A stretch of 5,250 nucleotides of DNA from Candidatus Eiseniibacteriota bacterium (GTDB lineage Bacteria; Eisenbacteria; RBG-16-71-46; JABDJR01), in the NCBI GenBank assembly GCA_013003415.1, contig JABDJR010000185.1, forward strand, positions 1-5,250. The letters are read 5' to 3'. Both the position numbers and the translations under genes were made by a program. Positions 1 through 4,906 of this stretch are shown here, one piece after another (position 1 is the stretch's first letter; each line of letters starts with the position of its first letter). The notes below the pieces were generated by a model, which saw only the letters and a program-made list of their open reading frames with translations, made no database searches and was not told where the DNA came from.

Positions 1-1
1 G

Positions 2-718
2 AACAGAGGAAACCTAAGACCCATCTCCATCGAGACTCGGGTCTTGCGTCACGCGGAAGGATCCGCCCGCATTCGTATGGGAGAAACCGAAGTCCTGTGC
101 GCCGCCACCGTCGAAGATCGTGTTCCCCCGTGGATGAAGGGAGAGGGTCGCGGTTGGGTGACGGCGGAGTACGCCATGTTGCCGCGATCTTCCGCCGACC
201 GTATCCAGCGGGAGGCCGCTCGCGGCAAGCAACAAGGACGGACTCTGGAGATCCAGCGGTTGATCGGTCGTGCTATCCGCGCTGTGGTTGATCTGCGAAG
301 CCTGGGTGAACGCACGGTGATTCTCGATTGCGATGTCATCGAAGCTGATGGGGGCACGCGAACCGCCAGTGTTTCCGGAGCCTGCGTGGCTTTGCATCAG
401 GCTATGACATTTCTCATGGAACAGAACCGCATTCCCTACCAACCGATGAAGTCCCTCGTCGGAGCGGTGAGCGTTGGTATTGTTGGCGGCGAGCCTACCT
501 TGGATCTTTGTTACGAAGAAGACTCCCGAGCCGATGTGGACATGAACGTGGTTATGAATGGGAGCGGGCAATACATCGAAGTGCAAGGAACCGCCGAGGG
601 CGCTCCCTTCTCCCACGACGGCTTGCAGGATCTGCTTTCCCTGGCTAAGGGTGGGATCGAAGAGATCAACACACTCCAGAGAAAGGTTCTTGGAATTTCA
701 GACGGGGACAAAGTTTGA
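2..718 (+). CDS. rph: Ribonuclease PH (5' end outside window)
   Basis: Phosphorolytic 3'-5' exoribonuclease that trims the 3' end of tRNA precursors, using phosphate and releasing nucleoside diphosphates; the family forms a cytoplasmic hexameric ring. The frame is open from base 2, reading NRGNLRPISIETRVLRHAEGS. This matches the family N-terminus from about residue 7 on, so the true start lies some 20 bases upstream of the window. The TTG at 44 is internal and would delete conserved sequence. Visible family blocks are GWVTAEYAMLPR, GKQQGRTLEIQRLIGRA, LDCDVIEADGGTRTASVSGA, DSRADVDMNVVM and IEVQGTAEGAPFSH. By alignment from memory, the Arg of QGRTLEIQR and the Arg of GGTRTA correspond to the phosphate-binding R86 and R126 of E. 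coli, and the acidic metal-site residues lie in the DSRADVD block. The 238 visible residues equal nearly a whole family member, with a short tail after the conserved end. The stop overlaps the next start (TTGA), which implies an operon with rdgB. Confidence 0.97.
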   Translation, partial: NRGNLRPISIETRVLRHAEGSARIRMGETEVLCAATVEDRVPPWMKGEGRGWVTAEYAMLPRSSADRIQREAARGKQQGRTLEIQRLIGRAIRAVVDLRSLGERTVILDCDVIEADGGTRTASVSGACVALHQAMTFLMEQNRIPYQPMKSLVGAVSVGIVGGEPTLDLCYEEDSRADVDMNVVMNGSGQYIEVQGTAEGAPFSHDGLQDLLSLAKGGIEEINTLQRKVLGISDGDKV

Positions 719-1326
719 GTCTAAGAGAAGTCGTGGCCGCCACCGGGAACCCGGGGAAGCTCAAAGAGTTTCGTGAGATTCTGGAACCCCAGGGGTTTCG
801 GGTGATCGATCCCAAAATCGCCGGATGGAATCCCGAAGTCGATGAGGATCAGCCAACCCTCGAGGGAAACGCGCTCAAGAAGGCCAGAGCCGCCGTAGAG
901 GCCACCGGGCGCATCGCTCTTGCCGACGATACGGGGCTCTTTGTCGATCACCTGGACGGGGCGCCTGGAATCCATAGCGCTCGATATGCGGGACCGGCTC
1001 AGGATATGGTCCAAAATTGCGCTAAACTACTCCGGGCCCTGGAAGGGGTTCCTGAGAATCAGCGCACGGCCCAGTTTCGGTCGGTGATTGTTTGGGCCGA
1101 TCCCCAGGGGGGGCAGACCGTGTTTGAAGGGGTTTGCCGCGGGTCCATCACCTTCGAGTATCGGGGAGAGGGTGGATTTGGTTATGATCCTGTGTTCCTG
1201 GTCGAGGGTACGGGTCAGACCTTTGCCGAAATGAGCTCCCAGGAGAAGAACGCAGTGAGTCATCGTGGCAAAGCCCTCCAGGCTTTGGCTCGATTCATCG
1301 TGAAGACAGGTAAGGAAAAGGCATGA
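715..1326 (+). CDS. rdgB: RdgB/HAM1 family XTP/dITP diphosphatase
   Basis: Cytoplasmic nucleoside-triphosphate pyrophosphatase that hydrolyses non-canonical purine nucleotides (dITP, ITP, XTP) to the monophosphate plus pyrophosphate, keeping deaminated bases out of DNA and RNA. All family blocks are present: ATGNPGKLKEF (residues 9-19), LEGNALKKARA (49-59), ALADDTGL (68-75, with the catalytic acidic pair D71-D72), GAPGIHSARYAG (82-93), GEGGFGYDPVF (151-161) and FAEMSSQEKNAVSHRGKAL (170-188). The 203-residue length is normal. The start is TTG at 715, overlapping the rph stop, because it places ATGNPGK nine residues in, as usual for the family; a GTG at 733 would leave almost nothing ahead of that motif. 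The SD is weak (GGGG at 704-707, 7 nt away). A rare start with a weak SD fits translation coupled to rph. rph-rdgB adjacency is common in bacteria. The stop overlaps the next gene by 4 bp. Confidence 0.97.
   Translation: MSLREVVAATGNPGKLKEFREILEPQGFRVIDPKIAGWNPEVDEDQPTLEGNALKKARAAVEATGRIALADDTGLFVDHLDGAPGIHSARYAGPAQDMVQNCAKLLRALEGVPENQRTAQFRSVIVWADPQGGQTVFEGVCRGSITFEYRGEGGFGYDPVFLVEGTGQTFAEMSSQEKNAVSHRGKALQALARFIVKTGKEKA
1311..1316 (+). promoter_or_regulatory. Ribosome binding site of the lipoprotein gene
   Basis: TAAGGA lies 6 nt before the ATG at 1323, inside the end of rdgB. It supports that start and suggests independent or re-initiating translation at the ATGA overlap. Confidence 0.65.
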
Positions 1327-1919
1327 AGCAAACGATCCTAACGCTTGCCACAATTGCAGTTGTGGCGCTTGGTTGCAGTAAGTCGGATACGGAGCAATCC
1401 GACGACAAGACCCCTGAGACGACGCCGCCGGCTCAGTCCTCAGGAACAACCAGCGAGCCCCCGGCCAAAGCCAGCTCAGGGGAATGGTCCTCAAGCCCGA
1501 GCAAAGTGGTCGAAGGCCTCATGCACGCCTACGAAACTCGCGACGAGGTTCTCTATGCCTCCCTGCTCGCAGACGATTTCCGATACTACTTTGAGCCTCC
1601 CGGAGCCAAGCCCGACGACATCCTGGGTTGGGGCAAAGAAGAAGATCTCGTCGCCACCGGCAACCTGTTTCGCACCCAAGATGTGGAGCGGTTGGTTTTG
1701 GCTCTCAGTGCAAGCACACCCGTCAAAGCTCCCTCCGGCAAGGAAGCAGGTTGGATGATGATCCCGGTTTCCGGCGGAGAGCTGCGCGTTGAGGTGAAAG
1801 ACAAAGAGCCGATGCAGGTCGCCCTGAATCGGCAAGAGATTTACGTGCGGCAGCAAGGACCGGGCTGGCAGGTTATTGAGTGGCGCGACTACCCGGAACC
1901 GGACGGCGATTCCAACTAA
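1323..1919 (+). CDS. Small lipoprotein, possible NTF2-like domain
   Basis: Predicted envelope lipoprotein of unknown function. Residues 1-17 are a type II signal peptide (K2, then a hydrophobic run), with lipobox ALG-C and acylated Cys at 18. The following Ser-Lys lacks an Asp at +2, so outer-membrane rather than inner-membrane retention is likelier. Residues 19-57 form a low-complexity linker rich in Ser, Thr, Pro, Asp and Glu. Residues 58-190 form a compact domain: an opening helix (SPSKVVEGLMHAYETRD), then YASLLADDFRYYFEP, a WGKEEDL segment, and a C-terminal strand pair ending in GWQVIEWRDY. The helix followed by 'LLADDFxYYF' and the closing strand 'GWQVIEWRD' resemble NTF2/SnoaL-like domains, which often act as binding or scaffold modules. 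That is an inference from pattern, and no catalytic residues can be named. The gene overlaps rdgB by 4 bp (ATGA) and is the last gene of the + strand operon. Confidence 0.88.
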   Translation: MKQTILTLATIAVVALGCSKSDTEQSDDKTPETTPPAQSSGTTSEPPAKASSGEWSSSPSKVVEGLMHAYETRDEVLYASLLADDFRYYFEPPGAKPDDILGWGKEEDLVATGNLFRTQDVERLVLALSASTPVKAPSGKEAGWMMIPVSGGELRVEVKDKEPMQVALNRQEIYVRQQGPGWQVIEWRDYPEPDGDSN

Positions 1920-1950
1920 GTCAGCTCAAGACTAAGGGAAGCTCGTAGCC

Positions 1951-2370
1951 CTAAACCTTTCGGAATTCAATGCGCTCGCAAGCTAGCGTGAGTTCCTCGA
2001 TGGCAACACCGCCGAAGGTTGACTTGCCGGGCTTCCAAGCTTGGGGCCAAGCGTTGTCGAGATACCACCGCGCAATCTCATCCCCGCTGCGGTTGTACTG
2101 AACTACCCAACCCTGGTAGCGGTTGCGGTTGCCCCCGGACGTTAAGACGTTCCAATCGTTTCTCAAGTGAGCCGAGAGGTATCCCTTTTTGAGCGTGATG
2201 TTTCCAAAGGTCTTACTCAATGGGCGTCCATTCTTCCCGTTGAATTCAAGGCGACCGTCGTTCACCTGTTCGGCACCAATCCAAAAGGTGGTCGGGGTCA
2301 ATCCATCGATCTCGACTTTGAAGTTGAAGTTCCCGACATGGTCATGGGTGGGTCTTGGGCGGTCTGGCAT
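1951..2370 (-). CDS. Phage tail tube-like protein, T4 gp19 family
   Basis: Homologue of the inner-tube proteins of contractile tails and extracellular contractile injection systems (T4 gp19/Afp1/Pvc1-like family, about 140-150 residues). At 139 residues it looks full length. Matching family features in order: NFNFKVEIDGL near the N-terminus (14-24), a middle stretch ending in the strand GNITLKKGYL (56-65), a W after it (W73), a second strand pair YQGWVVQYNRSGDEIARWYLDNAWPQAWK (85-113, broken here only by a short turn), and the terminal GVAIEELTLACERIEF (121-136). The family assignment is strong. Whether it builds a tube here is unknown, since no sheath, baseplate, spike or ATPase gene is in the window. 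The start ATG at 2370 has the SD AAAGGAG 6 nt upstream, inside a hairpin described separately. It follows the six-cysteine protein gene by 63 bp and converges on the lipoprotein gene with 31 bp between stops. No convincing terminator hairpin is visible in those 31 bp. Confidence 0.88.
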   Translation of the reverse strand: MPDRPRPTHDHVGNFNFKVEIDGLTPTTFWIGAEQVNDGRLEFNGKNGRPLSKTFGNITLKKGYLSAHLRNDWNVLTSGGNRNRYQGWVVQYNRSGDEIARWYLDNAWPQAWKPGKSTFGGVAIEELTLACERIEFRKV

Positions 2371-2373
2371 ACA

Positions 2374-2396
2374 GTGCTCCTTTCAAGAAAGGGCAC
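2374..2396 (-). promoter_or_regulatory. Hairpin enclosing the ribosome binding site of the tail-tube-like gene
   Basis: On the - strand RNA, GUGC-CCUUU pairs with AAAGG-(A)-GCAC across a CUUG loop: a 9-bp stem with a single bulged A. The 3' arm contains the whole Shine-Dalgarno AAAGGAG (2383-2377), six bases before the ATG at 2370. In the folded state the ribosome binding site is paired. No U-run follows, so it does not look like a terminator. The pairing is read directly from the sequence; a regulatory role is inferred. Confidence 0.5.
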
Positions 2397-2433
2397 TTTC
2401 AACCTACAGCGGTGAGCGGTGGTTCGGTCGAGC

Positions 2434-3177
2434 TTAGTTTGCGGAAAGCCGTTTGATCGTGCCCCAGGTGGTTGATTCTACCGGAACATCTTCGATACAG
2501 GGAGCATAGCCTCCGGAAGAACCAAAGCCGATGTTACCCGCATTTCGAGGGTAGTTGGGGGCGATTTCGTTGCCGGAACACTCAAAGATCTCGAAGTCGG
2601 GCTTGGGCTGATAGTTTCTCTGCGTGACGAAGAACACGTCGTCTTCGTTGGCCCAAACCAGGAAATAACCCAGTACGGCGAACGCATCTTCGGCACCCTC
2701 ATCGACCGTGTTCTGGCACTCGTCGAAGGAGAAGGTGGCGCCACTCCCGGAGGCGGGCCAGGCGTTTTCGGGAAAGACCTTGTCCGCGCAGCCCTGCCAA
2801 GCGCCCATGATCATGTTGCCGTACTCAATGCCGAAGGAAGCTCCCGAAGTTCCTGTCTCAGGATCGACATCGATGATCAAGAGATAGACGTGGGCCATGG
2901 TTCCATCGGCAGGCCAGCTCACGTTTAAGGGGGAGTCGAAATCTTGGCAGTTCAAGGAACTCGGAAGGTTCGCGCCGCATGTTTCTACCGGGGTTACCTC
3001 CTGAACATGCATGGCAATCTTAGCGTTCACGAGGGCGCTGACATGCGTTCCCTGGGCATGAGCCCGTGAGTCGAAGGCAGAGCCTAGGGCGAGGGCTAGG
3101 AGTAGAGAAATCACTCCAGCCGAAACCTGAGACAAAGAAATCTGAGGCAGAAATAGGGTCATGCGATTGATCTTCAT
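2434..3177 (-). CDS. Exported six-cysteine protein with C-terminal TWGxIKRL tail
   Basis: Secreted protein of unknown function, 247 residues. The N-terminus has Lys2 and Arg5, a hydrophobic core about residues 18-34 (VSAGVISLLLALALGSA) and a likely signal peptidase I site AHA-QG after residue 41. The mature part carries six cysteines (67, 77, 130, 154, 200, 227), consistent with up to three disulphides in an oxidising compartment. Strand-like segments include AHVYLLIIDVD (95-105), ASFGIEYGNMIMGAWQGCAD (113-132 region) and AFAVLGYFLVWANEDDVFFVTQR (165-187 region). 'WPASGSG' (140-146) sits between two cysteines. I recognise no enzyme motif. The C-terminus VESTTWGTIKRLSAN nearly repeats that of the upstream gene. 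The start ATG at 3177 has AGGA (3184-3187) 6 nt away; Met6 is a possible alternative that keeps the signal core. The gene lies 60 bp after the Ig-like repeat gene and 63 bp before the tail-tube-like gene on the same strand. Confidence 0.87.
   Translation of the reverse strand: MKINRMTLFLPQISLSQVSAGVISLLLALALGSAFDSRAHAQGTHVSALVNAKIAMHVQEVTPVETCGANLPSSLNCQDFDSPLNVSWPADGTMAHVYLLIIDVDPETGTSGASFGIEYGNMIMGAWQGCADKVFPENAWPASGSGATFSFDECQNTVDEGAEDAFAVLGYFLVWANEDDVFFVTQRNYQPKPDFEIFECSGNEIAPNYPRNAGNIGFGSSGGYAPCIEDVPVESTTWGTIKRLSAN
2437..2481 (-). other. C-terminal tail motif, copy 1
   Basis: Encodes VESTTWGTIKRLSAN (residues 233-247). Aligned without gaps to the C-terminus of the neighbouring exported protein, it shares V, E, T, W, G, I, K, R and L, with S/P, T/S and T/H differences. 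It lacks the hydrophobic helix of PEP-CTERM or LPXTG signals and is not a long type IX domain. Confidence 0.7.
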
Positions 3178-3237
3178 GGGTTTTCCTGGTGACGAAGGGG
3201 TCTACAGGATCCCAAATCAAACCCTAGTTTGCAATGC

Positions 3238-4653
3238 CTAGAACAGTCGTTTGATATGTCCCCAGGTCGACGGCTCGACGTTCACCGGCTGCTGAATGAA
3301 GATGCTCGACTCATCAGTTGTTTGGGAAAAAGAATCTCCCGCGTTCCCAGAAACGTCGGCGTAAATCACATCTAAACTCAAGGGGCAGCCGGGAACCGCA
3401 TGGTTGACGACGATGCGGGCCACCCAAGATGTGGTCGTCACCGTGGTTGATTGGGGCGCGTCAGGATCGATCCCGGGTTCGTTTTGCTGAACGGGGGTTG
3501 CCGGGGTTACCGAAGCAACCAGGCCACCCATGGTGACCAACGGAGCGTGAATCGGTTCGTTGGAGACCAAGGTCAAAGATACCGTTTCCCCGATGGTGGC
3601 AACTCCAGTTTGCGCGGCGTTGCTCCCCGATACGCTCGCCACCTCCATGATGGGTGCAACCGCGTCATAGGTCACGGAGGAGCCGTCGGTCGTTTTGGAG
3701 ACCGTGCCCGCAGCGTTGCCATGGAGGGTTTCGTACTCAATGGAAAAGGGAATGGCACCCTGGGTATGCTCAAGGATCTGAACCTTTGCCGACCAGTGGC
3801 ACTCGTTTCCTTCTACCGGAATGGGGCTACCCGCCACAATCACGAGCGGGGGATGGATGGGATCCCGTGCTTCAAAGTTAAGCGTGAGAAAGTCTCCGGA
3901 CTTTGCCGCGTTGCTTGAAGCTGCATTGCTACTGATGAACGACACGAGCTTCAATCCAGACTGCACGTTCACTCCGGAGCCGTCGGTTGTGGAAGCAATG
4001 GTGGGGCTACGGTTCCCCGCGTGATCCACCAAATTATGAATGTAGAACGGAATGTGCCCCGCGTCGGTATTGGAGTCGACCGTGAATGTCGCCTGGAACG
4101 TTGTGGCGTTGAGCTTTGTCGGTACGTGAGATTTGTGATTCAAGGTTAGCGTGGGTACGCCCAAAAGAGGTTCATTGGACTCGAAAGTCAGGGTGACTTG
4201 GTCTCCGTCGACAGCCTGAGAGGGGTCGTTGTTGTCACTGGTTAAGCTAACCACGTGGAGAACCGGAACTTCGTTGTCGAAACGGCCAACCGTGCCATCG
4301 GTGGTCGTGCTCACCGAGGGTCCCGACTCTCCGGCGATACTTTGGTAGTTCAGAACGAATCCCAGAGTGCCCGTTCCCTGCAGGTCACTGACCCAAATCT
4401 CCCAGTCGAAGGAGCTACCCGAAACCTGGGTTCTCGCGCGACTAACGTCTAAACCGCCGGGAATCAGGGTGACGCTAGGGGGTTGAATCGGTTCGGAAGA
4501 AGATACGTGAATCACCACGTCACCGTTGGTCACCCGACCCGGAGCGGGTTGGGTAAAAGTGACGACGTCCAACTCAGGGGCGGCTTGGGCAATCCCTGGT
4601 GCGAAGAACATAAGCGCTAAAACAGAAACAAAGTGGTTGCGACCCAATGACAT
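3238..4653 (-). CDS. Exported protein with four tandem Ig-like repeats and C-terminal TWGxIKRL tail
   Basis: Secreted 471-residue protein, probably adhesive or structural. The start chosen is ATG 4653. It has a strong SD (GGAGGAG, 4656-4662) and opens a clean signal peptide: R5, hydrophobic 8-20, cleavage at AQA-AP after residue 24. The same frame stays open upstream to 4929, but that extension has no signal peptide and crosses the divergent neighbour's start. The mature part consists of four repeats at roughly 26-123, 129-227, 234-327 and 335-450. Each has 'GDxVTLxFxSxEPIxxP', a strand with W or F, 'GxIPFxIxY' and an ending TTDGS-like block (TTTDGT, STTDGS, KTTDGS, QTTDES). 'DxAGN' or 'DVSGN' precedes the end in repeats 2 and 4. 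This is the layout of bacterial Ig-like (Big-type) beta-sandwiches. Repeat 4 has a Pro/Thr-rich insertion at 381-409. Only two mature cysteines are seen (285, 423). The protein ends VEPSTWGHIKRLF. Ligand and location (surface or released) are unknown. Confidence 0.86.
   Translation of the reverse strand: MSLGRNHFVSVLALMFFAPGIAQAAPELDVVTFTQPAPGRVTNGDVVIHVSSSEPIQPPSVTLIPGGLDVSRARTQVSGSSFDWEIWVSDLQGTGTLGFVLNYQSIAGESGPSVSTTTDGTVGRFDNEVPVLHVVSLTSDNNDPSQAVDGDQVTLTFESNEPLLGVPTLTLNHKSHVPTKLNATTFQATFTVDSNTDAGHIPFYIHNLVDHAGNRSPTIASTTDGSGVNVQSGLKLVSFISSNAASSNAAKSGDFLTLNFEARDPIHPPLVIVAGSPIPVEGNECHWSAKVQILEHTQGAIPFSIEYETLHGNAAGTVSKTTDGSSVTYDAVAPIMEVASVSGSNAAQTGVATIGETVSLTLVSNEPIHAPLVTMGGLVASVTPATPVQQNEPGIDPDAPQSTTVTTTSWVARIVVNHAVPGCPLSLDVIYADVSGNAGDSFSQTTDESSIFIQQPVNVEPSTWGHIKRLF
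3241..3279 (-). other. C-terminal tail motif, copy 2
   Basis: Encodes VEPSTWGHIKRLF (residues 459-471), directly after the fourth Ig-like repeat and a short QQPVN linker. Against copy 1, the conserved residues T, W, I and K use identical codons, whereas V, E, G, R and L use different synonymous codons. Confidence 0.7.
3304..4578 (-). repeat. Four degenerate tandem repeats (Ig-like domains) within the exported protein
   Basis: Units of about 95-115 codons at 4285-4578, 3973-4269, 3673-3954 and 3304-3651, read on the - strand. The best marker is the TTDG(S/T) block at each end, encoded near 4291-4308, 3976-3993, 3679-3696 and 3307-3324. The units are diverged at DNA level, so this is an old protein-level repeat rather than a recent duplication. 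The last unit is longer because of the insertion at 3427-3513. Confidence 0.75.
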
Positions 4654-4655
4654 AT

Positions 4656-4662
4656 CTCCTCC
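4656..4662 (-). promoter_or_regulatory. Strong ribosome binding site that sets the Ig-like gene start
   Basis: The - strand reads GGAGGAG immediately before AT-ATG. It is a near-perfect Shine-Dalgarno, if slightly close, and together with the signal peptide that follows it decides for the start at 4653 over upstream in-frame starts. Confidence 0.75.
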
Positions 4663-4827
4663 ATAAATCAAACTTCGGCTCGGTGGCCGATAAACCCTCA
4701 ACTTCAAGTATCGACTGCGTTTGAAGGAAAGCCTGGGGAGGGGAGGCCCATAAGAGGACTGTCTGGGGCTTTTACCCCAAGTTTGAGGTTCAGGTTTATG
4801 GGGTTTCCTCGGATGCCCCGTGAGCGC

Positions 4828-4833
4828 TAAAAT
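4828..4833 (+). promoter_or_regulatory. Possible -10 box for the 3'-terminal gene
   Basis: TAAAAT matches TATAAT at five of six positions and would place a transcription start near 4840, with a leader of about 67 nt containing the 4861-4884 hairpin. No good -35 lies at the right distance (TTCCTC at 4805-4810), so this is only a candidate. Confidence 0.2.
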
Positions 4834-4860
4834 GCAGGTCCCACCAGTGGCACAGTGGAT

Positions 4861-4884
4861 GAGCTTGAGGTCTGCCTCAAGTTC
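4861..4884 (+). promoter_or_regulatory. Strong leader hairpin ahead of the 3'-terminal gene
   Basis: GAGCTTGAGG and CCTCAAGTTC pair around a TCTG loop: ten contiguous base pairs including one G-T. It ends 10 nt before the AGGAGG of the next gene. No T-run follows on either strand, so an intrinsic terminator is unlikely. It may be an mRNA 5' stabiliser or regulatory leader, or a DNA-level operator, since the DNA is an inverted repeat. Confidence 0.5.
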
Positions 4885-4894
4885 GAATCGTTTC

Positions 4895-4900
4895 AGGAGG
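4895..4900 (+). promoter_or_regulatory. Perfect ribosome binding site of the 3'-terminal gene
   Basis: AGGAGG lies 6 nt before the GTG at 4907. It fixes that GTG as the start rather than the in-frame ATG at 4928, which has no SD at the right distance. Confidence 0.8.
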
Positions 4901-4906
4901 AAGCTC

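Larger units (their letters stand above)
4654..4906. promoter_or_regulatory. Divergent intergenic region
   Basis: These 253 bp separate the start of the - strand cluster from the start of the + strand gene, so promoters for both directions should lie here. I see no convincing -35/-10 pair on either strand. The best single box for the + gene is TAAAAT at 4828-4833, with a poor -35. Other structure: a G-rich stretch (GGGGAGGGGAGG, 4735-4746), a short inverted repeat TGGGG-CTTTTA-CCCCA (4764-4779), and the strong hairpin at 4861-4884. Confidence 0.5.

Noticed and set aside
14..616. Long - strand reading frame (200 codons) opposite rph.
   Set aside because: It is antisense to a clearly conserved ribonuclease PH gene and its translation resembles no protein I know. 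It is a by-product of codon bias.
1920..1950. Possible bidirectional terminator between the convergent lipoprotein and tail-tube-like genes.
   Set aside because: Only a 4-bp AGGG/CCCT pairing is possible, with no T-run. I see no supportable terminator in these 31 bases.
2167..2437. Two overlapping + strand frames opposite the tail-tube-like gene.
   Set aside because: They lie antisense to a recognisable gp19-family gene, and their products show no domain or signal.
3218..3231. Inverted repeat CAAAC-CCTA-GTTTG between the two exported-protein genes.
   Set aside because: Only five base pairs, with no T-run on either strand. Too weak to call a terminator or operator.
3451..3918. 155-codon + strand frame opposite the Ig-like repeats.
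   Set aside because: Antisense to a repeat protein with clear domain periodicity; the translation is Arg/Gly-rich without motif.
4613..4832. Ten-base direct repeat AGCGCTAAAA at 4613-4622 and 4823-4832.
   Set aside because: One copy lies inside the signal-peptide coding sequence and no further copies are seen. It is most likely chance.
4841..4890. tRNA-like look: a D-arm-like GGCACAGTGGATGAGC followed by GTTCGAATC.
   Set aside because: The T-stem does not pair, the middle forms a 7-10 bp hairpin with a 4-base loop instead of a 7-base anticodon loop, and no acceptor stem can be drawn.
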